DNA of 64,000 nt from Cryobacterium zongtaii (GTDB taxonomy: Bacteria > Actinomycetota > Actinomycetes > Actinomycetales > Microbacteriaceae). The position numbers were made by a program, and so were the translations under genes. Below, piece after piece: positions 1 through 8,284 of the stretch. Position 1 is the stretch's first letter, and each line of letters opens with the position of its first letter. The notes under the pieces are model-generated. The model ran no database searches, was not told the DNA's origin, and was given only the letters and a program-made list of their open reading frames with translations. Location: NCBI RefSeq assembly GCF_002909375.1, contig NZ_PPXD01000024.1, positions 1 to 64,000 on the forward strand, given 5' to 3'.

Positions 1-323
1 TCTTCTATCCGAGTCGCTTGGGCCTGGGCGTTGACGACCTCAGCGCTACGGCGGGGTCCGTCACTGACGAGGGGGATGCCCTCGGAGTTTTCATCGAGCC
101 GGCGAAGTTCTTCGTCCGTGAATTCCAGCGGAGGTTCCCAGACATCCGAGGTGAGACCTTCAGCCGTGTCGACGTTGCCTCTTAGTTCTTCGTCTATTTC
201 AGTGGGCGACGCGGCCCCCTCCGTCGCAAGGTACGACAGAACCGCGATGGAGGAACTCGGAAGAAACCGTTGCCACCCGCTCTGGACGTAGACGAGGGTA
301 AAGAGTGTCCAGGTGTCTCTCAT
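1..323 (-). CDS. Hypothetical protein, C-terminus beyond the window edge
   Basis: An open frame runs from an ATG at 323 to the left edge without a stop (about 107 codons visible). It begins MRDTWTLFTLVYVQSGWQ and continues into an acidic stretch containing EIDEELRGN and FTDEELRRLDENSEG. No domain is recognised. It lies just downstream of, and in the same frame as, the endonuclease stop codon at 429-431, so the two may be co-transcribed. The ATG is the first standard start after that stop; no clear ribosome site precedes it, so the start is uncertain. Confidence 0.45.
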   Translation of the reverse strand, partial: MRDTWTLFTLVYVQSGWQRFLPSSSIAVLSYLATEGAASPTEIDEELRGNVDTAEGLTSDVWEPPLEFTDEELRRLDENSEGIPLVSDGPRRSAEVVNAQAQATRIE

Positions 324-428
324 TCCGAAAGAGTAGCTGCCCAGTTCCGGTTCGGGAACTTTCCGATCCTCTTTGCCCTCTGCTCGAGTCGGTAGGGGCG
401 AGCGTAATGCGCCGCCACACCAGGTCCC

Positions 429-1295
429 CTAAAGGTGGATTCCTGACTCGTCCGAGAGCTCGACCCAGAGCCCACGGTCACCAGTGTCATTCCGCACGGC
501 TAAGACCGGCGCCAAAACGTCAGCGTCGGCGAAGGTCATCAGGTCAAGGCCGGTCAGGCCGGCGATATCCATAATGGGCACTTGATATGTGCGGTACGGG
601 CCAAGTGGGGGAGGAGTGCCAGCGATGAGCGCTTGGGCGCGAAGAGCGTCGAGATCAAGATCGGCCAGCTGCGGCCTTTGATCCAAGACGAACCCAGCGG
701 TTTGAAGAACAGTGGCAGCATCAACCGTTGTCGTCCACGCCGCGACCTTCCAGAAAAGTTGAGGGATCCTGACACCGCGATACACCGGATCTTCTTCGAA
801 GAGCACGGGTGCGGTGAAGACGCTGATGCGGTTCTTGTTGGTGTGTGCGTAGGTGAGGACGTGATCTTCGAGGCCGAGCCAAAGCTCTTTCGATTGGTTG
901 AACGCCCCGGCTTGCGGGGCGGCATTGGTGTAGGCGAAGGTATCAGCGTTGGCCTGCTGGGCGGTTGCGGCGTCGCCCCAGACCGGGTCTCGACGCCGCA
1001 CGAGGTGCCCGCGGTCCAGGTCGTTCTTCGCGTAGACGGCCTCCCCAGTCTGTTCATTGTTGGGGATGCGGGGGTCGAGGTGCCAGTCATCACCGCGGTC
1101 GACGTCGATGAGTTGGTCGCCGTTGATGTTGACACCGGTGGCGATAGCAAGGCGCCGGACGGGATCCAGAAGGATGGTGAAGTGTGTGTAGGGCAGTTCG
1201 CGAGTGATGGTTCCCGCGGACGGTGTGGGAAGCTGCAGCGGCAAGTCGAGGAAATTGTCGTCGTACCCAGTAGGAGAGAATATCGCAGCGTCCAT
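429..1295 (-). CDS. DNA/RNA non-specific endonuclease (NUC1 family)
   Basis: The protein is about 288 residues and matches the beta-beta-alpha-metal NUC1 fold. Seen directly: the signature DLDRGHLVRRRD around residue 97, where His is the general base; a downstream TNAAPQ segment supplying the metal-ligand Asn; and FNQSKELWLGLE, matching the conserved helix of the family. Family members cleave DNA and RNA without sequence preference using one Mg2+. No signal peptide is visible, so it may act in the cytoplasm or as part of an export or toxin system. ATG 1295 is preferred over an in-frame GTG at 1301 because the decayed paralogue at 12658 starts at the equivalent Met. No immunity gene is recognised beside it. 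Confidence 0.8.
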   Translation of the reverse strand: MDAAIFSPTGYDDNFLDLPLQLPTPSAGTITRELPYTHFTILLDPVRRLAIATGVNINGDQLIDVDRGDDWHLDPRIPNNEQTGEAVYAKNDLDRGHLVRRRDPVWGDAATAQQANADTFAYTNAAPQAGAFNQSKELWLGLEDHVLTYAHTNKNRISVFTAPVLFEEDPVYRGVRIPQLFWKVAAWTTTVDAATVLQTAGFVLDQRPQLADLDLDALRAQALIAGTPPPLGPYRTYQVPIMDIAGLTGLDLMTFADADVLAPVLAVRNDTGDRGLWVELSDESGIHL

Positions 1296-1584
1296 GCCCA
1301 CAGCTAAGCAGCCGCAATCGACATGTGAGCGACGACAAGGTGTCGCATAACCAACGATGAATGCCGAAAACCACTCCGGAGGTTGTGCGACCTAGTTATA
1401 AGACTCGGCCCGTCGCTAGATCCAGGCGATTTCAGAAGAAGCCCACATCACGGCTTTGAGACCTCCTATATCTCTAGGGTTTTGATACACCCAGTGCCCT
1501 CCACCGGCTCAGCCCGCCTAGCTGAAGTCTTGTCTCGTTGGTTCCGCTCTGACAAGTATGTGACCGACACGTGGCGCTTTTAGA

Positions 1585-2238
1585 TCAGAAGAGACTGGTC
1601 GCGCTGATCCACGACACATTGTATGTAGCGGGTGTGTTGCACACGGTGACGGGACTTTCCAGCGTTATAGTCCGCGACGAATCCCAGTTGGGTGGACTCA
1701 CTTTGGCCACATCGGCGACGGCGGTGGCACAGTCGTACGCTCCGGCATTGCTGAAATGGATGGTGCTGTAAGCAGACGCCCCAGGAGCGAGTTGCACCAC
1801 CTCCGGCATGCCGCTGTCCGCCGCGCGCTTCCCAACGACCGCCCCCGTAGCGCTGTCCGCGAGGTTGAAGATGGAAGGCGCTCCCTCAACCAAACAGGCG
1901 TCGCCGCTGGTGTTAGTAAACGTAATCTCGGAGAAGAACGAACCGGCTCCGCTGGCCATCGGCTGCGCGGCGATAGAAATACCCAGGTTGTCTCCGTCGC
2001 ACTCAGCGACTCCGACGGGCATCGGCGTCACATCCGGATCGTTTGCGGGGACCGAGGCTTCGCCGCTGGGCTCGGACTTCCCAGGATCAGGCGCTACGGG
2101 CGAAGGGGAAGCCGAAGGGTAACCGGTACTAGTGGGCGACGGGGTTGAAGACGCTGCCTCTCCGCTCTCCTGGCCAGCGCAGCCAGTCAAGAAGAATATG
2201 ACGGCAATTCCGGAGCAGAGTGCACAAAGTTTCTTCAT
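1585..2238 (-). CDS. DUF4232-type secreted lipoprotein
   Basis: A 217-residue protein with a lipoprotein signal: MKKLCAL start, hydrophobic core, then lipobox LTGC at about residues 17-20. A Ser/Thr/Pro-rich linker (roughly 25-70) leads to a beta-rich domain with GISIAAQP, ITFTNTSGDACLVEGAP and a C-terminal Cys in VTVCNTP. This pattern matches actinobacterial DUF4232 surface proteins. The ribosome site GAGGAAA lies just before the ATG. A distant second copy lies at 11202-11768. Predicted site is the outer face of the membrane; function is unknown. Confidence 0.75.
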   Translation of the reverse strand: MKKLCALCSGIAVIFFLTGCAGQESGEAASSTPSPTSTGYPSASPSPVAPDPGKSEPSGEASVPANDPDVTPMPVGVAECDGDNLGISIAAQPMASGAGSFFSEITFTNTSGDACLVEGAPSIFNLADSATGAVVGKRAADSGMPEVVQLAPGASAYSTIHFSNAGAYDCATAVADVAKVSPPNWDSSRTITLESPVTVCNTPATYNVSWISATSLF

Positions 2239-2389
2239 GATTTTCCTCGGATTGTCGTGATGTCAGTTGATGTATGTACCTGCGGTGTACGACTGCCGGG
2301 GCGGCGGCCTCGGGCGTTGGGTCTAAAGGTACGAGTCCGTCTGTGCAGAGCCTGGCAGCGGCGGTTTCAAACGGTGGAAGCAACAGGGG

Positions 2390-2490
2390 CTTTTCCTTCT
2401 TCGAGACTAGCTCGCCGAGCAGATCGGCTGGGGTGCCGCGGTTGAGAGTTTTGCGGGGCCGCTCGTTAAGTTCAGTGGCCGCACGCTGGC
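2390..2490 (-). pseudogene. IS30-family transposase C-terminal remnant
   Basis: The minus-strand frame reads ATELNERPRKTLNRGTPADL. This resembles the conserved end of IS30-type transposases (LN-RPRKTL-trP followed by a PAe/dLL motif). The rest of the element is absent. It abuts the truncated resolvase, so the two were joined by a deletion or insertion event. Inactive scar. Confidence 0.6.
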
Positions 2491-2747
2491 CTCTGCCAGC
2501 TCGGCCGATATGTCGCGCGCATTCGGCACCGACCGGGCGAGCCGATCGAGCTTGGTCACTACCAGGGTGTCACCCGACCTGCACGCAGCGAGGGCGCGCG
2601 CCAGGCCCGGACACGGTCACGGTTGGCGCCTGAGCGGCCCTGATCGACGTACACGCGCTCTGGCGCGACTCCCAGGCCCGTGAGGGCGTTGCGTTGCACT
2701 GTGAGGTCCTGCGCGTCCGTGGAGACGCGGGCGTAGCCGATGAGCAT
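2476..2747 (-). pseudogene. Serine recombinase (resolvase/invertase), frameshifted and truncated
   Basis: The N-terminus reads MLIGYARVSTDAQDLTVQ, with the catalytic Ser in ARVST, then VYVDQGRSGANRDR. A one-base slip near 2610 moves the reading frame. It resumes as LARALAACRSGDTLVVTKLD and RLARSVPNARDISAEL, the conserved resolvase core. The protein is lost after that, where IS30-like sequence begins. Catalytic residues remain but the helix-turn-helix domain is missing, so it is non-functional. A separate resolvase-like C-terminal scrap lies at 13877-13993. Confidence 0.75.
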
Positions 2748-3118
2748 TGTCGGACCTGGTCAGGGGAGGCACCCGTTCAATGCTCAGCAACAACTGCAGT
2801 CGCAGGTGACAGCGCATTGCGCGGCACAACGCCTTTTCCTTTTTGTCGTCATTCTCCCGTAATGCACGTACCGAAAAAGGAAAAAAGTAGTGTCGGGTCC
2901 GACGGCGACCTTTGAAGGTGTACTCCTCCGACTCGGTGGGGGAGACATCTGATAGCCACCATTGCCACCATCATTGCCACTCATGAAACTGGACGGATCT
3001 TCAACTAGTTCTACGCTGCCCCCTCTTCTGACCATTGGAACCGCGCTTCAATGTACGCCGCGTCCGGAGAAGGATCCCCTATCGGGCAGCCGATGGGGCA
3101 ACGCTTGCACGGTCACGA
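2748..3118. other. Gene-free stretch with an AT-rich inverted repeat
   Basis: No convincing gene is seen. A short minus-strand frame ending in a Cys-rich tail (CAAQCAVTCDCSCC) spans part of it but resembles no known family. The stretch includes the A/T stem described at 2831-2888. Confidence 0.4.
2831..2888 (+). repeat. AT-rich inverted repeat resembling the two stem-closed leaders
   Basis: The arm GCCTTTTCCTTTTTGTCG is followed about 30 nt later by CCGAAAAAGGAAAAAAG. Eleven bases (TTTTCCTTTTT with AAAAAGGAAAA) pair perfectly. The arms resemble those closing the leaders at 8081-8260 and 61589-61743, but the interior here is very short. It could be a shrunken third copy or a chance A/T hairpin. 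Confidence 0.4.
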
Positions 3119-3643
3119 CTACGAGAGTCGAGCTGCGTTGCGGGTGACAAGAGTCTTTCCCGTCCCAAGCTCGACATACATACGCACGCGGCCAACAGAG
3201 GTCCGCCTTTTTGCTTTTGTCACGCGCACAAGCGCTACGGCGTCCTGCAGCTCCGCGTACCACGTCGTGGATTCGCCGGGTTCGATCCATACGGGCAGTG
3301 CTGTGTTAAACGCTCCCGGATCGTTGTAGCCAACGCTGGGTAGCCCCTTGGCCTGGTGGAACCCGTAACGCACAACTTTTGTCCGTTGTCGCCCCACATT
3401 CGTCACCTCGACCGCTAGGACATCGGGGCCCGCCCACCCTTGGCTGCGCATCGACCCCATGTCACGAAGTCGGCCGTTCTTTTCGACATTGGCGGTTACA
3501 GCGCTGCCGCGCCCGAGCACTCCGCTTTTGAGGGTCACCCGAACACGTGCACCGTTCATCAACCAAATTGCTATTTGCCATCCCAGAGAAAGTCCGCTGA
3601 CTATCAAGCTCAGCGAGGCTATAAAGACTGCGGTAAAGGTCAT
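3119..3643 (-). CDS. Hypothetical membrane-anchored protein
   Basis: A 174-residue protein with one N-terminal transmembrane segment (about residues 3-30, TAVFIASLSLIVSGLSLGWQ). A soluble domain with beta-rich features follows: ARVRVTLKSGV, VLAVEVTNVGRQRTKVVRYGF, and IEPGESTTWYAEL. Actinobacterial proteins of this shape often carry an immunoglobulin-like extracellular or cytosolic module of unknown role. It is transcribed away from the winged-helix gene at 3936, sharing an intergenic stretch with a palindromic repeat. Confidence 0.6.
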   Translation of the reverse strand: MTFTAVFIASLSLIVSGLSLGWQIAIWLMNGARVRVTLKSGVLGRGSAVTANVEKNGRLRDMGSMRSQGWAGPDVLAVEVTNVGRQRTKVVRYGFHQAKGLPSVGYNDPGAFNTALPVWIEPGESTTWYAELQDAVALVRVTKAKRRTSVGRVRMYVELGTGKTLVTRNAARLS

Positions 3644-3739
3644 AGCTGCAGGTTATGGCCACCCCCCGGCACATGGAGAAACCAGGCCCTCGCGGAAGTT
3701 CGGCGCTGGCTGCCGTGAAAACCTGAACGGCTGCCGGTT

Positions 3740-3753
3740 GTGCTGGTAACCAG
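3740..3753. repeat. 14-bp direct repeat, copy 1 (contains palindrome)
   Basis: GTGCTGGTAACCAG occurs here and again at 3894-3907. Each copy holds the palindrome CTGGT-A-ACCAG. Both copies lie between the divergent genes at 3643 and 3936, so they are candidate operators. Confidence 0.5.
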
Positions 3754-3893
3754 GTCGGGAAGCCCTCACACCCGGAGTTCCGACTAGGAGATGTCGGCGA
3801 CGGGCTTTTGCACTCGCATTCGCTAACATGCAGATATCAAATGGATAGCATCTCCTCGCAGAGGGGTGTCTCAAGTGGTAAGAGTTCTAAACC

Positions 3894-3907
3894 GTGCTGG
3901 TAACCAG
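3894..3907. repeat. 14-bp direct repeat, copy 2 (contains palindrome)
   Basis: Identical to 3740-3753. It sits about 30 bp upstream of the preferred ATG (3936) of the winged-helix gene, a suitable place for autoregulation. If translation instead starts at the GTG at 3894 the repeat would be coding. Confidence 0.5.
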
Positions 3908-3935
3908 CGCGGTGATTATGGGCCATGATGGGCTG

Positions 3936-4844
3936 ATGAGCATCCCGCAGACAGCAGCCAGCACGACGCTGAACCCCTTCCAGGGTTCTGCGCCTCTGGG
4001 CGCGCCTGCTCGGGAGGAATACGTTAAGACAATGCTCGCGCGCACCACCCGGACGGCTGTGCCGATCCGGAGTGCGTTTGTGCAGCGCTTGGCAAAGGAC
4101 GCTAACGCCTCGGGGGAGCGAGGTTCGATGTTGGCGAAAATTGTCAAGACGAGGAGCGCAGTCCACCTAGACGCTTTCCTGTTCATCCACGCGATCGCGT
4201 CCAGCAGGGCGCCATACAAAGCCACTTACCCATCTCAGACCTGGGTCCGCGCACTCGGCCTGGACCAGGGAACGGGAGGGGGCACGGATGACGGGCTAGA
4301 AGCCGCCCAATCATCCTGGTCCAAGGTCGTCCGTCGCTTGGTCGACCAGGGCCTCATCCGCCGAGAACGGGAAGGGCGACAAATGTCCTACATCCTCCTG
4401 GATGAGTCCGGACACGGCTCCGAGTATGTCCGTCCCACGTCAGACAAGGTGCACGGCACATGGTTCTCCATCCCTCACGCGTACTGGTTGGAGGGGCACT
4501 ACATGACCATGACGTTCCCCGCCAAGGTCATGCTGCTCATAGCTCTGTCGATGAAATCAACGTTCACTTTGCCCTTTGAACGTGTGCCGAAGTGGTACGG
4601 GATTTCGCAGAGCACCGCCAAGAGGGGCTTCGCTGAACTGACCAAGAAGGGCATCCTGTCTCACACGATCCAATGGAGAATCGAGCCGACTTCACCTGTG
4701 GGTTACGCCGAGATGCGGAGCTACGAGCTTCAAGGCGGGTGGTCTACGGCTTCCCGCAAAGCGGCCTCCACTCGGCCCACTGATGCCGTCTTATTTACGG
4801 TCCCCGCCACTAATAGTGGCGACGAAAAGTCGGTAGGAGAGTGA
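3936..4844 (+). CDS. Winged-helix-like DNA-binding protein, possibly plasmid-encoded
   Basis: About 302 residues. Two regions look like winged helices. The first is WSKVVRRLVDQGLIRREREGRQMSYILLDE, a helix-turn-helix with wing. The second is a C-terminal segment with WYGISQSTAKRGFAELTKKG, a helix-turn-helix with a typical recognition helix. Tandem winged helices are common in plasmid replication initiators and in large transcription regulators, but no specific family is recognised. In-frame starts exist at GTG 3894, ATG 3918 and ATG 3936, and none has a strong ribosome site. The flanking CTGGTAACCAG repeats suggest it may bind its own promoter. Confidence 0.6.
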   Translation: MSIPQTAASTTLNPFQGSAPLGAPAREEYVKTMLARTTRTAVPIRSAFVQRLAKDANASGERGSMLAKIVKTRSAVHLDAFLFIHAIASSRAPYKATYPSQTWVRALGLDQGTGGGTDDGLEAAQSSWSKVVRRLVDQGLIRREREGRQMSYILLDESGHGSEYVRPTSDKVHGTWFSIPHAYWLEGHYMTMTFPAKVMLLIALSMKSTFTLPFERVPKWYGISQSTAKRGFAELTKKGILSHTIQWRIEPTSPVGYAEMRSYELQGGWSTASRKAASTRPTDAVLFTVPATNSGDEKSVGE

Positions 4845-5276
4845 TGGTCGAAACTGGGCGCGAGAACTCGCGGAACCCAGCGGAACTCACTCACTGCCGC
4901 CCAAGAGCTGAGGATAGAGACACTCCGGGTCTCCTTCCTTGTGGCAAGAAAAAAGCCCAGTCCCGTTACAGCGGTACTGAGCTTGTTCTTGCCTCCCAGA
5001 TGGAAGAGCGCGGGATTCTACAGATCCCAGTGGTTTCAACTGGAACTGTACGCGGAAGTGAGTACGTGTGCAAGCTCATCAGAGCCCGCGCGTATGCCAC
5101 CCGCACCCGCCTCGACCATCCTTCGTATTCGCCGGAGTTATCGAAGGACGGTGAATCCTATGACATGCACTTGTGCCTGCCACGGGGTCACAAAGAGCGA
5201 AGCAGGAAGGTGGGTAAGGATGGCGATTTCTATCGCTGTCACCCTCGCTAACCTGATTCGGCTGTTTGTGGGCTGA
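4845..5276. other. Region with weak open frames only
   Basis: Two overlapping plus-strand frames span this stretch, one opening with an ATG at 4841-4843 that overlaps the end of the previous gene. Neither looks like a protein family and composition is unconvincing. A tiny frame at the end (MAISIAVTLANLIRLFVG, preceded by GGTAAGG) sits directly before the terminator at 5283 and could be a small membrane peptide. Confidence is low. Confidence 0.3.
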
Positions 5277-5282
5277 GTAAGT

Positions 5283-5313
5283 GCGGGGCTCCAGCAATCG
5301 GCTGGGGCCCCGC
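5283..5313 (+). terminator. Rho-independent terminator-like hairpin
   Basis: Arms GCGGGGCTCCAG and CTGGGGCCCCGC (12 bp, one mismatch) flank a 7-nt loop, followed by TTAATTT. It would end transcription coming from the winged-helix gene. Confidence 0.7.
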
Positions 5314-5454
5314 TTAATTTCCGCGGCACGAGGCGCGACCGTCAAAAAGTAAGCGTCGAGCTGCAAAATCTCGCTGGCCCATCCCCTATCGGACAAGCAT
5401 GACGGTGTGCAACCCCTTTGCGGCCGGTGTGATCGCGCTCTAATCTCTGGGTGC

Positions 5455-6213
5455 ATGGTCTCCTCACAACGCGAAGTTGATCTTGCAGACGTTTTTGTGC
5501 TCCTCGCCGACTCACTAAGCGCGGGCCACGACGTCGTTGACACCATGGACATCCTCGTCCAGGCCAGCACCGAATTCACCGCGGCGACAGACGCCGGAAT
5601 TCTTCTGGCCGACAGCGGTGGCGTTCTTCACATTGTGGCGTCTTCGAACGAGCGTACGAGCGAGGTCGAAGAGGCCCAGCTTGGTTACAATGAAGGCCCA
5701 TGTCTGGACTGCTTCGCTTCCGGGGAACCTGTAGAGGTTTCTGATCTCTCTGAAGAGGCCGGACGGTGGCCTCAGTTTGTTGCGATTGCCTTGTCGCGGG
5801 GATTCGATGCGGCGCATTCTTTCCCCTTGCGCCTGCGCGGTCACACTTTCGGGAGCTTTGACCTTTTTAGTTCCGCCCGCGAACCGTTCAGCGACCAAGA
5901 CGCAGCCTTGGCGTTGGCCTTGGCTCAAGTGGCAACGATCAGCCTCGTCCAGTACCAAATCATCCACAATCAAGGCACAGTGAACGGACAATTACAGCAA
6001 GCGCTGAAGAGCAGGATACTCATCGAGCAAGCTAAGGGTGTTTTGGCGCAGCGCCACGGGGTGCCCATCGATGAAGCCTTCTCCTTGCTCCGCACCTACG
6101 CGCGCACCAGCAGCTCCAAGCTGCACGACATCGCTGATGGTGTCGTACATCATGGGCTCTCGTTCCAGGCGGAACGATTAAGACGACCGCTCGAGCGCCC
6201 TCGCCTGAAATAG
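5455..6213 (+). CDS. GAF-ANTAR domain transcription antitermination regulator
   Basis: About 252 residues from ATG 5455. An N-terminal GAF-type sensor (roughly residues 15-165; EAQLGYNEGPCLDCFASGEP and HSFPLRLRGHTFGSFDLF) is followed by an ANTAR RNA-binding domain (about 180-235). The ANTAR core is SRILIEQAKGVLAQRHGVPIDEAF and ARTSSSKLHDIAD. ANTAR domains bind paired stem-loops in mRNA leaders and prevent termination; the GAF domain presumably senses a small ligand or redox state. This is the common actinobacterial architecture. A GAF-less ANTAR protein lies at 13408. The target RNA is unknown. Confidence 0.85.
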   Translation: MVSSQREVDLADVFVLLADSLSAGHDVVDTMDILVQASTEFTAATDAGILLADSGGVLHIVASSNERTSEVEEAQLGYNEGPCLDCFASGEPVEVSDLSEEAGRWPQFVAIALSRGFDAAHSFPLRLRGHTFGSFDLFSSAREPFSDQDAALALALAQVATISLVQYQIIHNQGTVNGQLQQALKSRILIEQAKGVLAQRHGVPIDEAFSLLRTYARTSSSKLHDIADGVVHHGLSFQAERLRRPLERPRLK

Positions 6214-6293
6214 AAATCCAGGGCTGCTTGCCTTGCGGCCGGCACGTCGGTCGGCTCCGTCGTCGGGTCAGTAAACGTACGTTGACCGATCCC

Positions 6294-6560
6294 CTACCGG
6301 TCACCGAATTGAGAGCTGCCGGGCACTACGTCCATCTCCAAAAGCTTCGCAACCTCAGAGGTTGCCATGCAGCGGTCCCGCCCTTCCCCAAGCCAGGTGT
6401 TGCTTAGTGTGCCGTCCCAAGATGAGGCGTGCACAACCAGGCGTTGTCCAGCGAAAGGGCCCGTGGCCGGACCGTAGACGAACGTGCGATCGGGCGGTGC
6501 CGGGTTGTCCTCGCCGTATCGCGCCCCACGCTCATCGACAAATGCGTATCCCAGTGCCAT
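6294..6560 (-). CDS. Hypothetical small protein
   Basis: An 88-residue protein reading MALGYAFVDERGARYGED, then FVYGPATGPFAGQRLVVHAS and NTWLGEGRDRCMATSEVAKLLEMD. Composition is protein-like (alternating hydrophobics, a balanced acidic/basic mix) but no domain is recognised. It converges on the GAF-ANTAR gene. A palindrome AACGTACGTT sits between the two stop codons (6273-6282). Confidence 0.5.
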   Translation of the reverse strand: MALGYAFVDERGARYGEDNPAPPDRTFVYGPATGPFAGQRLVVHASSWDGTLSNTWLGEGRDRCMATSEVAKLLEMDVVPGSSQFGDR

Positions 6561-6852
6561 GGCTCACACCCTAAACCGGACCGCGAACACGTCGCGGGCT
6601 GCTGGCTCCAAGGAGCGCGCATAGGGAAACCGTGCCAGCATCCCTCATCGGTCACGATCACGTCTGCCGATGGTGTGAGTGGGGGCCGCTCTACTGGCGC
6701 CCTATTCAGGCGAAGAGACAGGGTGGAATCTCCCAACCCGAAAGTACCCAGCAAACTCACGGTAAGCTTTCAGGGAAAGTCCAGATTCAGAATCTAACTA
6801 CAAGCGCAGAGTGGGAGGGGGGAAGGCGATGCGCGTCACAATTTTACTGGAC

Positions 6853-7182
6853 CTAGACGGCCAACCCGCCGCGTTCGACGGCCGAAGCCCACACCCACGC
6901 GCGGTGCAGCCCGCGGTGTTCCCACTCGACGTAGACGGCGCGTTGGGTCCACGCCAGGGCGCGGCCCTGGACGTGCGCAGACATTGCGGGGGATCGCACC
7001 CACGCCAGAACGAGAATGGGCTCGGTGACCACAATTGCCGGCAGTCGGCCCAGCTCCTCCGCGGTGAGGCTGAACGGCCGAGCGGTGAACTCCTCGTACT
7101 CGGGCTCAACCTGTTTCAGGGTGTCGGCCTGCACGGGGGGTGCCGGTTGCGGGCCACTCGGGTATCTCTTGTTCGCTCCCAT
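6853..7182 (-). CDS. Hypothetical protein
   Basis: A 109-residue protein. A Pro-rich N-terminus (YPSGPQPAPPVQAD) leads to a compact body with FTARPFSLTAEELGRLPAIV, ILVLAWVRSPAMSAHVQG and TQRAVYVEWEHRGLHRAWVW. The aromatic-rich C-terminal half looks like a small alpha/beta domain often seen as an uncharacterised plasmid or chromosomal protein in Microbacteriaceae. No catalytic motif is seen. The reading frame is unbroken and GC-rich at third positions, supporting a real gene. Confidence 0.55.
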   Translation of the reverse strand: MGANKRYPSGPQPAPPVQADTLKQVEPEYEEFTARPFSLTAEELGRLPAIVVTEPILVLAWVRSPAMSAHVQGRALAWTQRAVYVEWEHRGLHRAWVWASAVERGGLAV

Positions 7183-7428
7183 GCCGCAATTCCATTCGAA
7201 TGTGTGTTCGATTCAAGGCACAATGTCCCAACGGACTCCAGCCCCGGCCCGGGGAACCGCATAGACGTACTGGCAGGACCGCCGACGGCGACAGGCCCCC
7301 TGCCGCGCATGTCCAGAAAGGAAGTGCCGATAGTACCTAGTAGCACGACCGTTTAAAGCACAGAGACCCCGTGAGGGGCCTGTGTCCGATAAACCTCCCC
7401 AAGAGGCAAACCAGAAAGAAGAAACACC

Positions 7429-7611
7429 ATGACCGTAGCACCCGAACTGCTGCCCACATCTCCCGCATTCAGCGCAAGCATGCAGTTCTCACCCTCCGGG
7501 ATGAAGATTGCAGGCGGGGGAGTGTTGGGCGCAACCTTGCTCCTGTGCGTGATCTCCGGCGTCCTGAGCTGGGACCAGGCCCTGACCGTTCTGGACTTGC
7601 TCCTCCCGTAG
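7429..7611 (+). CDS. Small membrane protein
   Basis: Sixty residues with one predicted transmembrane segment near the middle (GGGVLGATLLLCVISGVLSW). It starts at an ATG preceded by AGAAAGAAGAAAC. No family is recognised. An inverted repeat directly follows the stop codon, consistent with a small independent transcription unit. Confidence 0.45.
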   Translation: MTVAPELLPTSPAFSASMQFSPSGMKIAGGGVLGATLLLCVISGVLSWDQALTVLDLLLP

Positions 7612-7615
7612 CAAG

Positions 7616-7644
7616 CTTGGGGAGTGGCCCTGTCGCTCTCCAAG
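7616..7644 (+). terminator. Hairpin after the small membrane gene
   Basis: CTTGGGGAG and CTCTCCAAG pair over 9 bp with one G-T, separated by 11 nt. There is no T tract, so it may be a weak terminator or an mRNA-end stabiliser. Confidence 0.4.
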
Positions 7645-7858
7645 CCCTCCAACGGTGGCCGGCGCCCTCGACTACTTAGCGGGCCTGACGTACGGCACCA
7701 GGTGATCCGCGGGGATCGCAGCTCGCAGTTGCTCGACTGCAGCCCAACTGTCAGGCGCTTCGACAGTGGCCGGCGTTGACTCAGCCGCGTCCCGTGGGCG
7801 GTGTGCCAGGTCCCAGTTCATCCCCCATTATCCGCCCACCAGATGGGCCGATCGGGAG

Positions 7859-7984
7859 CTAGACCAGGCGCACCAGGTCACACGAGGGACACCGCCAGAA
7901 CGCGCTTGCCGGTGACCCGGTGGCCACCATCGGCACTAGGCACCGCTCGCAGTTCGGGGGAGCGCCCAAGGAGTCCGGTTCCAT
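7859..7984 (-). CDS. Small zinc-ribbon protein
   Basis: A 41-residue protein with two CxxC knuckles: CERC near residue 13 and CPSC near residue 34, separated by MVATGSPASAFWR. This is a minimal treble-clef or ribbon able to bind one zinc. Such mini-proteins are common in actinobacterial mobile elements and may bind nucleic acid or proteins. ATG 7984 fits the family size; the same frame continues upstream for far longer but that part lies under the candidate leader at 8081 and looks non-coding. Confidence 0.55.
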   Translation of the reverse strand: MEPDSLGAPPNCERCLVPMVATGSPASAFWRCPSCDLVRLV

Positions 7985-8080
7985 GCCGGCAGCATAGCCA
8001 ACCTGCCGAGACCCGTTCTCGAGACGGGGAAATGCGGCGGTCTCGGTGCCCCGGTATGCAGGCCGGCGCACGGTGGCCTT

Positions 8081-8260
8081 TTTGCTTTTTCGTCTGGGGG
8101 ATTGTTCACTTCGCGCTGCCGGCGTCAAGCCGTCGTCGCAGTTTCGGCAAAACTTTTCTCCCCCGCTGCGCTCCTCCAAAAACTTTGGCCTGCCAACCGC
8201 TCCTTGTGGCTTGACCCCGACAGCACTCCCGTGAGGGCGGAAGACCGCCGAAAAGGCAAA
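8081..8260 (+). ncRNA. Candidate structured leader upstream of the LPD29 gene
   Basis: TTTGCTTTTTCG (8081-8092) can pair with CGAAAAGGCAAA (8249-8260) with one G-U pair, closing a domain of about 180 nt. Inside lie GGCGG-AAGA-CCGCC and CCC-GTGA-GGG hairpins. It ends about 25 nt before the ATG at 8285, next to GAGGGAGATAGAG, which contains the ribosome site. The parB leader at 61589-61743 has the same design. Not matched to any named RNA family. Confidence 0.45.
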
Positions 8261-8284
8261 GAAACGTTGAGGGAGATAGAGAAC

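Noticed and set aside
582-1307. Plus-strand frame opposite the endonuclease
   Set aside because: Antisense of a gene with intact catalytic motif; not protein-like.
2784-3035. Cys-rich small minus-strand frame
   Set aside because: The Cys tail lies over an A/T inverted repeat; no family or good start could be supported.
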